Of a stretch of DNA of 64,000 nucleotides, positions 1 to 8,348 are shown piece by piece (within the stretch, counting starts at the first letter, position 1; every line of letters begins with the position of its first letter). The notes below the pieces were generated by a model. That model was not told where the DNA came from. It was given only the letters and a program-made list of their open reading frames with translations, and searched no databases. The stretch spans positions 62,001 to 126,000 of the forward strand of contig CAWEWH010000008.1 in assembly GCA_963812775.1 (NCBI GenBank). The letters run 5' to 3'. The position numbers and the translations under genes were made by a program. This DNA comes from CAWEWH01 sp963812775 (GTDB lineage Bacteria; Pseudomonadota; Alphaproteobacteria; Rhizobiales; Beijerinckiaceae).

Positions 1-1
1 C

Positions 2-136
2 ATCGTGTGCGTCGTGCCCGAGATGGTGATCCGCTATTTGGATATGCCGTTCTACGTCGGCGGGATGTCGCTGCTGATCGTCGTCTGCACGGTCCTCGAC
101 GTTGTCGATCGGGTGCGCGCCGAGCGCGCGAGGTAG
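2..136 (+). CDS. SecY-family protein translocase subunit, C-terminal fragment
   Basis: Only the last 44 codons lie in the window; the gene begins upstream. The fragment reads PFYVGGMSLLIVV followed by a short basic tail, which matches the last transmembrane helix of SecY (usually PFYFGGTSLLIVV), the channel subunit of the Sec translocon in the inner membrane. The tail after the helix is shorter than in the housekeeping SecY of rhizobia, which ends in a longer basic extension, so this may be a second or divergent SecY. The next gene is convergent. Identification rests on a short segment. Confidence 0.6.
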   Translation: MVCVVPEMVIRYLDMPFYVGGMSLLIVVCTVLDVVDRVRAERAR

Positions 137-165
137 GCCTGCCGCGCCAACGTGAGGATCGAGCC

Positions 166-777
166 TCACGCCGCCTTGCGCTTGTGCTCCAGCGCGGCGC
201 GGATGAGCGGCATGCGATCGTTGCCGAAATACATGTCGTCCTTGTCGACGAAGATGGTGGGCGAGCCATAGCCGCCGCGCGCCATCACTTCGTCGGTGTT
301 GGCCTTCAGCTGGTCCTTGATGCCCTGCTGGGCGATGCCGGCGAAGAAGCGCGCCTCATCGATGCCGACCTTGCGGCAGATGTCGGCCAGGACCTCGTCC
401 TTGGAGATATCCTTGTCGTCGCCCCAATAGGCTTCGAAGGTGGCGCGCGCCAAGGGCACGAGCTTGCCGTCCGGCTCGACCAGGATGCAGCCGCGCATCG
501 CCTTGACGCTGTTCACGGGGAACACTGTCGGCCGGTGCTTGATGCGCAGGCCCGCGACCCGCGCCCAGTCGCCGAGGTCCTTCTTGGCGTAGGCCTGCTT
601 GGCCGGCACCGGTTTCTCGCGCGAATTGTAGACGCTCGGATTGATGGTGTTGAAGATGCCGCCCACCAGGATCGGGCGATAGCGGATGTCCTCGCCGAAC
701 TCCCGCGCCAGGGGTTGGAGATTGTGGAACGCCAGATACGTCCACGGACTCGAACAGTCGAAGAAGAACTCGATCAT
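166..777 (-). CDS. DsbA-family 2-hydroxychromene-2-carboxylate isomerase-like protein
   Basis: A protein of 203 residues with the DsbA-like thioredoxin fold of kappa-class glutathione transferases and 2-hydroxychromene-2-carboxylate isomerases. The N-terminus has FDCSSPWTY at residues 6-14, where the family places its active serine, and the C-terminal half has GSPTIFVDKDD followed by GNDRM, the usual glutathione-side signature. The length is normal. In aromatic degradation such enzymes isomerise a chromene carboxylate using glutathione. The start ATG overlaps the stop of the upstream glutathione transferase gene by four bases, so the two are probably translationally coupled. The natural substrate here is unknown. 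Confidence 0.8.
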   Translation of the reverse strand: MIEFFFDCSSPWTYLAFHNLQPLAREFGEDIRYRPILVGGIFNTINPSVYNSREKPVPAKQAYAKKDLGDWARVAGLRIKHRPTVFPVNSVKAMRGCILVEPDGKLVPLARATFEAYWGDDKDISKDEVLADICRKVGIDEARFFAGIAQQGIKDQLKANTDEVMARGGYGSPTIFVDKDDMYFGNDRMPLIRAALEHKRKAA

Positions 778-1481
778 CGTTGCACACTCGCTGCCGTCTG
801 GCCGAAGAGGATTTTCTTGGCGTCGTCGCTCATGCCCGATGAGGTGCGGCCGCGCCAGTCCTTGCCGACCGCCATGCCCCGCTCGACGCCGGGCCGCACC
901 CGCATGGTGGCAAACCAGCGCTTCACGTTCGGGAACCTGTCGATGTCGACCTGCTGGGCCTTGTGGGTGACGACCCAGGGGAACGAGGCCATGTCGGCGA
1001 TGGAATAGTCGCCCGCGACCCAGGCGCCGGTCCTGGCAAGCTGCGCATCGAGCACACCATAGAGCCGGTCGGTTTCGTCGCCGTAGCGCTTGATCGCATA
1101 GGGGATCTTCTCGGGCGCATAGAGCTTGAAATGGCCGTTCTGGCCAAGCATCGGGCCGAGCCCGCCCATCTGCCACATCACCCATTGGATGACGCTGAAG
1201 CGGCCGCGCAAGTCCTTCGGCAGGAACTTCCCCGTCTTCTCGGCGAGATAGATGAGAATGGCGCCCGTCTCGAACACGGCGACCGGCTCGCCGCCGCCCG
1301 GCGGATCGTGATCGATCATGGCCGGCATGCGGTTGTTGGGACTGATCTTGAGGAAGTCAGGCTTGAACTGATCGCCCTTGCCGATATTCACCGGCACGAG
1401 CGAGTACGGGAGGCTGCACTCCTCCAGCATGATGCTGATCTTCCAGCCGTTCGGCGTCGGCCAATAATGGAGCTCGATCAT
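774..1481 (-). CDS. Glutathione S-transferase, YfcG/Nu-like
   Basis: A 235-residue two-domain glutathione transferase. The N-terminal thioredoxin-like domain has TPNGWKISIMLEE at residues 9-21, the Thr/Asn-based active-site motif of YfcG/YghU-type enzymes, and the cis-proline segment NNRMPAMI near residue 50. The C-terminal half is helical, with the conserved SIADMASFPWV stretch. These cytosolic enzymes act as glutathione-dependent disulfide reductases or transferases. It overlaps the downstream DsbA-type isomerase gene by four bases and lies just below a crotonase gene, suggesting a small catabolic or detoxification operon on the minus strand. Confidence 0.85.
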   Translation of the reverse strand: MIELHYWPTPNGWKISIMLEECSLPYSLVPVNIGKGDQFKPDFLKISPNNRMPAMIDHDPPGGGEPVAVFETGAILIYLAEKTGKFLPKDLRGRFSVIQWVMWQMGGLGPMLGQNGHFKLYAPEKIPYAIKRYGDETDRLYGVLDAQLARTGAWVAGDYSIADMASFPWVVTHKAQQVDIDRFPNVKRWFATMRVRPGVERGMAVGKDWRGRTSSGMSDDAKKILFGQTAASVQR

Positions 1482-1499
1482 CGGGTCGCCTCGTGCGCG

Positions 1500-2318
1500 T
1501 CAGGCCGCCAGGTCGGGATCGGCGAAGTTCGGCGCGCGCTTGGCGAGGCTGGCTGCCACCGCCTCGCGCTGGTTGGCGCTGCCGATGAGCCCAGCCTGCT
1601 CCTTGGCCTCGGCCTTGAGTCCCGACGCCACATCGGACGTGACGGCGGCATTCAGCAGCCGCTTGGCGGCCCGCACCGCGTCAGGATTCTTGCCGGCGAT
1701 GTCGCGCGCTACCTCGAGCGCCTCGGCGCGCGGATCGGCGCATAGCCGCGTGGCGAAGCCGTACTTGAAGGCTTCCTCGCCCGAGAACATGCGGCCCGTA
1801 TAGGTCAGCTCGCGCACGATATCCTCACGCACCAGATGCCGCATGAGCTGCGTGCCGGCCATGTCGGGGATGAGACCCCACTTGATCTCCAGCACCGCCA
1901 GCCGCGCATCGGGCGTGACGAAGCGCATGTCGGCGCCGAGCATCAGCTGGAAGCCGCCCCCCAGCGCGACGCCGTGCACGGCGGCGATCACCGGCACGGG
2001 AATCTCGCGCCACACCCACACGGCCTGCTGGGCGCGGTTGGCGACCCCTTGGGTGCGGCTCAGCAGGCGCTCTTGCGTGGCGCCGGTGGGCTGGCCGGCC
2101 GCCATGCTGGCGAAGCGGCCCATGTCGAGGCCGGCGCAGAAGGCGCGGCCCTCGCCGGAGAGGACGACGGCGCGCAAGCCCGCCATGCTCTTGAGCTTCT
2201 CGCCTGTCGCCACCAGCGCTTCGAACATGGCATCATCGAGGGCGTTCATTTTGTCGGCGCGCGTCAGCCGCACGTCGGCGACGCCAGCCTCGAGGTTGAT
2301 CGAGATGCGGTCGGTCAT
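1500..2318 (-). CDS. Enoyl-CoA hydratase/isomerase (crotonase) family protein
   Basis: A 272-residue crotonase. GEGRAFCAGLDMGRF gives the first half of the oxyanion hole and AAVHGVALGGGFQLML the second. In classical enoyl-CoA hydratase the helix after GGG carries a catalytic Glu; here the corresponding residue appears to be Gln (GGGFQL), and the second catalytic Glu region reads GLIPDMAGT with Asp. It may therefore be an isomerase or a thioester-processing relative rather than a hydratase. It probably belongs to the same minus-strand operon as the two genes below it (18 bases to the transferase gene). Confidence 0.85.
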   Translation of the reverse strand: MTDRISINLEAGVADVRLTRADKMNALDDAMFEALVATGEKLKSMAGLRAVVLSGEGRAFCAGLDMGRFASMAAGQPTGATQERLLSRTQGVANRAQQAVWVWREIPVPVIAAVHGVALGGGFQLMLGADMRFVTPDARLAVLEIKWGLIPDMAGTQLMRHLVREDIVRELTYTGRMFSGEEAFKYGFATRLCADPRAEALEVARDIAGKNPDAVRAAKRLLNAAVTSDVASGLKAEAKEQAGLIGSANQREAVAASLAKRAPNFADPDLAA

Positions 2319-2428
2319 GGGAATACTCCCTTGCTAGACGCGTAGCGGATATCAGTGCGGCCGGGAAGGCATCGGAGGCATCCCCGGCGAGCCGCTTTCG
2401 GAGCGCGCGCGGCCATTTTCGACGATCG

Positions 2429-3304
2429 TCAAGCGCTCCTCGCCGCCCGGTCCTTGGCGTTCTGGGCCATGATGGAGTCGCGCGCCGCCTGCCATTGCGC
2501 GTCGCTCCATTGGCGTAGCTCGTAGAAATTGCCGCCGGTGGCGAGCGCCTGGGCGCCGTCCATGGCGATGGTCTCGCCGGTGAGCCAGCGGCAGCCGTCC
2601 GACAACAGGAAGGTGGCGAGGTTCTGCAACTCCTCCATGGTGCCGGCCCGCCCCATCGGGTTGCGCGAGGCGGTGCGCTCCCCCGGCGTCTCGCCGGGAT
2701 TGAGGCGCTTGCTCATGCCCTCGGTCGGGATTTCCCCGGGCGCGATGGCGTTGAGCCGGATGCCGTGCGGTCCCCATTCGGTGGCCAGCGACATGGTCAT
2801 GGCGTGGATGGCTGCCTTGCTCATCGCCGACGGCACCACGAAGGGGCCGCCGTTCCTGAGCCAGGTGACCACGATGGACACGACGTTGCCTGGCTGCTTG
2901 CCGGCGATCCAGCGCCGCCCCACCGCGTGCGTGACGTAGAAGGTGCCATGCATGACGATATTCGCGACAGCATCGAAACCGCGCGGCGACAGGTCCTGCG
3001 TGCGCGAGATGAAATTGCCGGCGGCATTGTTGACGAGGTCGGTCAACGGGCCATTGGCGAAGATCTCCTCCACCATGGCGTCGACGCCCGCCGCGTCGCG
3101 GATATCGACGCCGTAGCCCATGACTCGACCGCCGTGCGTGTCCATCAATTCCTTGGCGGTGGCGTCGACTACCGCCTTGCGGCGGCCGCAGATGTAGATG
3201 TCGGCACCGAGGGAGAGAAACTTCTCGGCCATGGCCCTGCCGAGGCCGGTGCCGCCGCCGGTGACGAGAATGCGCTTGCCCTGAAATAATCTGTCCTTGA
3301 ACAT
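2429..3304 (-). CDS. SDR family oxidoreductase, 2,4-dienoyl-CoA reductase-like
   Basis: The protein has 291 residues from the ATG that follows a GGGAGG ribosome-binding site; the ORF is open further upstream. The Rossmann motif TGGGTGLGRAMAEKF lies near the N-terminus and NNAAGN in the middle. The usual YxxxK is absent: the position reads VVPSAMSKAAI, as in human and bacterial 2,4-dienoyl-CoA reductases (VVPSASAKAGV). This supports an NADPH-dependent reductase for unsaturated acyl-CoA intermediates, in keeping with the neighbouring crotonases. It is divergent from the next crotonase gene with about 80 bases between the starts. Confidence 0.85.
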   Translation of the reverse strand: MFKDRLFQGKRILVTGGGTGLGRAMAEKFLSLGADIYICGRRKAVVDATAKELMDTHGGRVMGYGVDIRDAAGVDAMVEEIFANGPLTDLVNNAAGNFISRTQDLSPRGFDAVANIVMHGTFYVTHAVGRRWIAGKQPGNVVSIVVTWLRNGGPFVVPSAMSKAAIHAMTMSLATEWGPHGIRLNAIAPGEIPTEGMSKRLNPGETPGERTASRNPMGRAGTMEELQNLATFLLSDGCRWLTGETIAMDGAQALATGGNFYELRQWSDAQWQAARDSIMAQNAKDRAARSA

Positions 3305-3384
3305 GGCGGCCTCCCGGTTCTTATCGGCGCTTGCCATTGGCCACGGGGCGGGGCTTCATGGCAAGTCAGGACAGGATGAGCAAA

Positions 3385-4215
3385 ATGCAAACCGAGCGAG
3401 CCAATCTGGACCCCAAGGGTGGGACCAAGGTGAATTTCGAACGCGTCAAGCTGGATATGGAAGAGCAGGTGGCCGTCCTGAAGTTCAACCACCCGGAGGT
3501 GTTGAACGCCGTCTCGGCCGAGATGCTCGGCGGCCTGAAGGACGCCCTCGATTTCGTCGAGGACCAAAGCGGCGCGCGCTGCCTGGTGATCACCGGCGAG
3601 GGCCGCGCCTTCTGCGCCGGCGCCAACCTGCAGGGCCGCGGCCAGCAGGGCAATCGCCGCGATCCAGGCGCCACCCTGGAGACAGGCTACCACCCGATCC
3701 TGCGCCGACTGCGCAATCTGCCCATGCCGATCGTCACCGCCGTCAACGGGACGGCGGCCGGCGTCGGCATGAGCTTCGCGCTTATGGGCGACATGGTGCT
3801 GGTGGCGCGCTCGGCCTATTTCCTGCAGGCTTTTCGCCGCATCGGCCTGGTGCCGGACGGCGGCTCCACCTGGATCCTGCCGCGCCTCGTCGGCCGCGCC
3901 CGCGCCATGGAACTGTCGCTCATGGGCGAGCGGCTGCCGGCCGAGACGGCGCTGCAATGGGGACTGATCAACCGCGTCTATGACGACGCGGCCCTGATGG
4001 ACGAGGCGATGAAGCTGGCGCGCGATCTCGCCAACGGCCCGACCGTGGCGCTGAGCCTCATCCGCCGCCTCTATTGGGAGAGCCCCGAGAATTCCTACGA
4101 GCAGCAGCTCGATCTGGAGCGGCAATCGCAGAAGATCGCCGGCAACAGCGAGGATGCGCGCGAAGGCGTCACCGCCTTCCTCGAGAAGCGCCCGGCGCAG
4201 TTCAAGGGACGGTGA
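3385..4215 (+). CDS. Enoyl-CoA hydratase/isomerase family protein, PaaG-like
   Basis: A crotonase of about 276 residues. It has GEGRAFCAGANLQG and AVNGTAAGVGMSFAL for the oxyanion hole and GLVPDGGSTWILPRLVG, the Asp-containing pattern typical of PaaG-type ring-oxepin isomerases and related isomerases; the first Glu of true hydratases is missing. Several in-frame ATGs exist. The one at 3385 has AGGA eight bases upstream; those at 3376 and 3358 are alternatives that add a few residues. It is followed by a methyltransferase gene three bases downstream. The exact substrate cannot be told from sequence. Confidence 0.85.
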   Translation: MQTERANLDPKGGTKVNFERVKLDMEEQVAVLKFNHPEVLNAVSAEMLGGLKDALDFVEDQSGARCLVITGEGRAFCAGANLQGRGQQGNRRDPGATLETGYHPILRRLRNLPMPIVTAVNGTAAGVGMSFALMGDMVLVARSAYFLQAFRRIGLVPDGGSTWILPRLVGRARAMELSLMGERLPAETALQWGLINRVYDDAALMDEAMKLARDLANGPTVALSLIRRLYWESPENSYEQQLDLERQSQKIAGNSEDAREGVTAFLEKRPAQFKGR

Positions 4216-4217
4216 TC

Positions 4218-5079
4218 ATGGAGGCGCCAGCCGGCCACGCCCTCAACGCCGACCAGGTCGCCTATTGGAACGGCACCGGCGGGCGGCATTGGACCGAGCG
4301 CCAAGCCTCGCAGGACGCCATGCTGGCGCCCGTCGCCGACCTGCTCATCGCTCGCGCCAGGCCGGCGGCGGGCGAGCGCGTCATCGACGTGGGCTGCGGC
4401 TGTGGCGCCACCACCATCGCTCTCGCCGCCAAGGTCGGGCCCAAGGGGCACGTGCTCGGCGTCGACATCTCGGCCCCCATGCTGGCGCGGGCGCGCACGC
4501 TCGCCCCGCCGAATGCGCCGCTTGAGTTCGTCCTCGCTGACGCCACGGTGCATGGCTTCGAGCCCGAAAAATTCGATCTCCTCGCCTCGCGCTTCGGCGT
4601 CATGTTCTTCGCCGAGCCGGCGGTGTCGTTCGCCAATCTGCGCACGGCCCTGAAGCCGGGGGCGCGCGTCGCCTTCGCGTGCTGGTGCGAGCCGCGCGAC
4701 AATCCCTGGATCATGACGCCGCTGCAGGCCGTCTATAAGCACGTGCCGCGCCCGCCTCGGCCGGGTCCCGATGGAGCCGGGTCCGTTCTCGTTCGCGTCG
4801 GAGGAGCGCGTGCGCGGCATCCTCACAGCGGCGGGCTTCGCCGAGGTGGCGATGCAGCCGCAAAACATCTCCCTCGACATCGCGGCGGGCGGCGGCCTCG
4901 AGGCCGGCGTCGACACGGCGCTCAGCGTGGGGCCGGCCGCCCGCGCGCTGCAGGATCAGCCACGCGAGGTCATCGAGGCGGCGCGCGTCTCCGTGCGCGA
5001 GGTGCTGGCGCCGCTCGTCAAAGGCGACGGCATCCTGCTGCCCGCCTCGTTCTGGATCGTGACGGCGCGCGCGCCCTGA
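4218..5079 (+). pseudogene. Class I SAM-dependent methyltransferase, frameshifted
   Basis: The first frame encodes a methyltransferase with SAM motif I VIDVGCGCGATT near residue 60 and FDLLASRFGVMFF in motif IV. Around 4771-4774 the frame changes: the tail EPGPFSFASEERVRGIL through SFWIVTARAP continues in the next frame to a stop at 5079. Removing one G from the GATGGAGCC stretch would restore GPDEPGPFSFA, so a single-base insertion is the simplest explanation. The length after repair, about 286 residues, is normal. Whether this is a real mutation or a sequence error cannot be decided here. The substrate is unknown. Confidence 0.75.
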
Positions 5080-5117
5080 ACAACTCGCGGCTTCGGTCGC
5101 GGGCGCTCGTGAGCCTA

Positions 5118-5489
5118 TCAGATCTTGAACCATGCCGTGGCGCTGTCATAGAAGAAGCGCTCATGCAGGATGCGGTCCCCGCTCCACCGCTGCAACGCGA
5201 CCTCTTCCAGCCTTGTGACCGCGTCGTTGTTGTCGATCCTGTCAAATGTCCATCTTATCGCGACGTTGTCTCCATCCACGAGGATCACCTCCGGCTGGTG
5301 CGTGTGCATTCGTTTGATCCGGCTCAACGCTCGCTCCTCGTGTGCGGCTAGCACGTCGCGTCCGCGCCGCGGCTCATGGCGATTTTCCTGCATCGTCGCA
5401 TTCTCGTGATAAAAATCCTTGATCGCGCGGACATGGTCGCCGGACACCACGACAGAAACGAACTCGGTAACGCGGGCGCGATCAGGCAT
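5118..5489 (-). CDS. SnoaL/NTF2-like nuclear transport factor 2 family protein
   Basis: A 123-residue protein with the single alpha/beta cone fold of SnoaL-like proteins: a helical start (RVTEFVSVVVSGDHVRAIKDFYHENATM), then beta strands including DGDNVAIRWTF and ending in EERFFYDSATAWF-like sequence. The start is the ATG preceded by AAAGGA at nine bases; the longer open frame upstream is not needed. Such proteins are small isomerases, hydrolases or binding proteins, and the role here is unknown. It is convergent with the preceding methyltransferase gene. Confidence 0.75.
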   Translation of the reverse strand: MPDRARVTEFVSVVVSGDHVRAIKDFYHENATMQENRHEPRRGRDVLAAHEERALSRIKRMHTHQPEVILVDGDNVAIRWTFDRIDNNDAVTRLEEVALQRWSGDRILHERFFYDSATAWFKI

Positions 5490-5635
5490 CGCAAGGTTTC
5501 CTTTCATTGGTGGAGCGGGATGCTCGTGCTCGATCTTGAATCCTGCACGGGCGATGGCACGATACGACCTCGACGTGCTATGCACCACCCAGATGGGCCC
5601 GGAGGTTGGGCCGTGGGCAGCAGGGGGCGCACGAA

Positions 5636-6601
5636 ATGTCGACCGTCATCGTGGGCGGCGCTGGCTTCATCGGCCGTCGCCTTATTCCGCTTCTCCTTGC
5701 ACGCGGCGAGAGCGTCGTGTGCTTCGACATCAATGTCACCGGCGCGAGCACCTTCGGCGACGGCGTCAAGCTCGTGCGTGGCGACGTGACCCAGTTCGAC
5801 GATGTGATGGCGGCGGTGGCCGAGGCAAAGCCTGAACGCCTCGTCAATTTATCCTATCATATCGGCAGCGACCTGCCGCCGCATATCGCCACGAAGCTCA
5901 ATGTCCTCGGCATGGACAATTGTTTCGAGGCGGCGCGCCTTTGCGGTGTCAAGCACACGATGTACGCAAGCTCGCTTGCGGTGAACGGTCAGCAGCGGCA
6001 CTTCGGCGAACGCCCCCTCACCGAGGACGACTTCCGTCACGGCGACTACCAGTATGCCGTCTGCAAGATTTTCAACGAATGGCAGGCCAAGGATTACCGC
6101 GACAAGTACGGCATGATCATCACCGGCCTGCGTCCCGCCAACGTCACGGGTCCCGATAAGCTCCGCGGCTCGGTCGATCACGTCAACTGCATCGTCCAGC
6201 CGGCACGCGGCAAATCCGTCACGTTCCCGCATCGCGACGCCATGCGCTGCCCGATCCATGTCGAGGACATCGCCGAAGTGTTCGCGCGCCTGATCATGGC
6301 CGAAAAGCCCAAGCACGCCATCTACAATTCCGGCGGCCACGCGATCAGCCTCGGCGACCTTGCCGCCATGGTGCGCGAGTTCCTGCCCGACGCCGACATC
6401 CGCTTCGAGCGCGACAGCGGCGGCCGCGAGATATCCGGCAACTTCCTGATCGACAACACCCGGCTCGTCGAGGAGTTCGCCGTGCAATACGCGCCCTTCC
6501 GCAGCCGGGTGCTGGAAATCATCAACGACATCCGCCGCGAGGAGGGGAAGCCGCCGATCGGCGATCGCACGGCGGCGGCGCCGAGGGCGGCGCGCGGCTG
6601 A
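5636..6601 (+). CDS. NAD-dependent epimerase/dehydratase family protein
   Basis: A 321-residue extended short-chain dehydrogenase. GGAGFIGRRLI at residues 6-16 is the NAD-binding glycine motif, YASSLAVNG holds the catalytic Ser and YAVCK the YxxxK pair, and GLRPANVTGP is the usual sugar-epimerase segment. The start ATG follows a CAGGGGG ribosome-binding site. Members act on UDP-sugars or related nucleotide sugars, but this branch is also common in catabolic loci, so a specific substrate is not assigned. It is flanked by divergent or convergent small genes and does not look like part of a polysaccharide cluster. Confidence 0.85.
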   Translation: MSTVIVGGAGFIGRRLIPLLLARGESVVCFDINVTGASTFGDGVKLVRGDVTQFDDVMAAVAEAKPERLVNLSYHIGSDLPPHIATKLNVLGMDNCFEAARLCGVKHTMYASSLAVNGQQRHFGERPLTEDDFRHGDYQYAVCKIFNEWQAKDYRDKYGMIITGLRPANVTGPDKLRGSVDHVNCIVQPARGKSVTFPHRDAMRCPIHVEDIAEVFARLIMAEKPKHAIYNSGGHAISLGDLAAMVREFLPDADIRFERDSGGREISGNFLIDNTRLVEEFAVQYAPFRSRVLEIINDIRREEGKPPIGDRTAAAPRAARG

Positions 6602-6611
6602 ACGGCCCGTT

Positions 6612-6965
6612 TCAGATGTCGATGCCGTAGTGCTCCGCGCCGGCCGACTTGAAATTCTGCGTGAGCTCACCGGCGCGTCGGAAGGCTTTGACCGTATCGC
6701 CCGCCGACAGGGCGACCGTCGTGGTGATGTCGGTGAGGCTGCCTCCCGCGGCGGCCGCGAGCACCGCCGATATCATCGTCGGCTCGTCGGGAGCTTCCGC
6801 GATGATGAGCCAGTCGTATCGCCCGAGCGTCAGATACCACCCGATGAGGCGCGCACCGGCTGCGTTGAACAGCTCGGTGACGGCTTCCGATCGATCTTCG
6901 GGTTTTGCGGTCATCCCCTTGATGGCACGAGCCGTATATCGGCCTTGACAGATATAGATCGTCAT
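6612..6965 (-). CDS. GYD domain-containing protein
   Basis: A 117-residue protein starting at an ATG right after GGAGGACCAGG. It has the family's GRYDWLIIAEAPDE core (residues about 47-60), which corresponds to the Gly-Tyr-Asp motif, here RYD, and a ferredoxin-like alpha/beta pattern. GYD proteins are small cytosolic proteins of unknown function found widely in proteobacteria and actinobacteria. The gene is convergent with the epimerase gene ten bases away. Confidence 0.8.
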   Translation of the reverse strand: MTIYICQGRYTARAIKGMTAKPEDRSEAVTELFNAAGARLIGWYLTLGRYDWLIIAEAPDEPTMISAVLAAAAGGSLTDITTTVALSAGDTVKAFRRAGELTQNFKSAGAEHYGIDI

Positions 6966-7219
6966 CCTGGTCCTCCCGCGTACGGAGCCAGGGGGATGAT
7001 GCGCTTGCGCCCAGGCGCGCGCAACGGCCCGCGCCCTGCCGTCGTCCGCCATATGATCCGCCACATGATGCCACATGAGCAAAATGCGGCAGGGGACGCG
7101 CGAATTCGTTTGCGCCCGAAAGCTAAATTACCCTAACGTTTTGGACAACGCCGCCGGGGGCGCGAGCCCGGCCGCGGCTGGTTGATCTCGCGCACGAAGA
7201 AGCGCGAGGCACGAGGCAA

Positions 7220-8338
7220 ATGAACTTCGATTTTTCCGACGACCTGAAGATGCTGCGCCAGGAGGCCAAGAAATTCCTCACCGAGCGCTCGCCGCCGGCG
7301 GCGGCGCGGCGCATCCTCGAAGGCCCCGAGCCTTACGACAAGGCGCTCTTCGACGAGATGGCCAAGATGGGTTGGACGGGCGCCGCGATCCCCGAGGAAT
7401 TCGGCGGCGCCGGGCTCGGTCATCTGGCGCTTTGCGTGCTGGCCGAGGAAATCGGTTATGCGGTCGCCCCGGTGCCGTTCTCGTCGTCCGTCTATCTCGC
7501 CACCGAAGCGCTGCTTCTCGCCGGCAGCAACGAGCAGAAGAAGAAGTGGTTGCCGAAGCTCGCCTCCGGCGAAGTCATCGGCACCCTCGCCATGGCGGAA
7601 GTGCCGCCGGTCTCCGACCCGCGCCGGCTGCGCACCACGGTCGACGGCGGCAAGGTGAACGGCACCAAGGTGCCCGTGCCGGACGGCGACGTGGCCGATA
7701 TTGCGGTCGTGGTCGGGCGCTCCGATCGTGGCGTCAGCCTCGGGCTCGTCGACCTCAAGGGCGCGGGCGTCAAGCGCGAAGCCGTCACCACGGTCGATCC
7801 GACGCGCTCGCATGCCCGCGTCAGTTTCGACAACGCCGCCGCCGAGCCGCTCGGCGCGCCGGCCGACGGCCAGGCGCTCTTGCGCAAGCTGCTCGATCGT
7901 GCCGCCGTGCTCATCGCCTTCGAGCAGGTGGGCGGCGCCCAGGCGGCCCTCGACATGGCCTGCAATTATGCCCGCGAGCGCTATGCCTTCGGGCGTCCCA
8001 TCGGCTCGTTCCAGGCCATCAAGCACAAGCTCGCCGACATCTATGTGTCGACGGAGCTGGCGCGCTCCAACGCCTATTACGGCGCCTGGGCGCTGTCGAC
8101 TGACGCCAAGGAGCTGCCCATCGCCGCGAGCGCGGCGCGCGCCTCTGCCAGCGACGCCTACTGGCACGCCGCCAAGGAGAACATCCAGACGCATGGCGGC
8201 ATGGGCTACACGTGGCAGTTCGACTGCCAGTTCTACTTCCGCCGCGCCAAGCTCTTGGCGTTGTCGCTGGGCAGCGCGCGTGAATGGAAAGACCGGCTGA
8301 TCAGCGAGCTCGAGACGCAGAACCGGGCCGCCGCCTGA
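7220..8338 (+). CDS. Acyl-CoA dehydrogenase family protein (short form)
   Basis: A 372-residue flavoprotein of the acyl-CoA dehydrogenase superfamily. It has the N-terminal helical domain with GWTGAAIPEEFGGAGLG, a weakly conserved middle beta domain, and the C-terminal helical domain with RYAFGRPIGSFQAIKHKLAD and QTHGGMGYTWQFDCQFYFRR. This short form often pairs with a longer dehydrogenase to make a heteromer, as with the IpdE1/IpdE2 and FadE pairs of steroid degraders. It is followed ten bases later by such a longer partner, so a joint complex acting on a bulky acyl-CoA is plausible. Confidence 0.88.
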   Translation: MNFDFSDDLKMLRQEAKKFLTERSPPAAARRILEGPEPYDKALFDEMAKMGWTGAAIPEEFGGAGLGHLALCVLAEEIGYAVAPVPFSSSVYLATEALLLAGSNEQKKKWLPKLASGEVIGTLAMAEVPPVSDPRRLRTTVDGGKVNGTKVPVPDGDVADIAVVVGRSDRGVSLGLVDLKGAGVKREAVTTVDPTRSHARVSFDNAAAEPLGAPADGQALLRKLLDRAAVLIAFEQVGGAQAALDMACNYARERYAFGRPIGSFQAIKHKLADIYVSTELARSNAYYGAWALSTDAKELPIAASAARASASDAYWHAAKENIQTHGGMGYTWQFDCQFYFRRAKLLALSLGSAREWKDRLISELETQNRAAA

Positions 8339-8348
8339 GGAGGGCACG

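Noticed and set aside
7..1008. Long plus-strand ORF across the first kilobase
   Set aside because: It is the antisense of the isomerase and transferase genes, is Arg/Ala-rich and has no family resemblance; high-GC DNA gives such shadows everywhere in the window.
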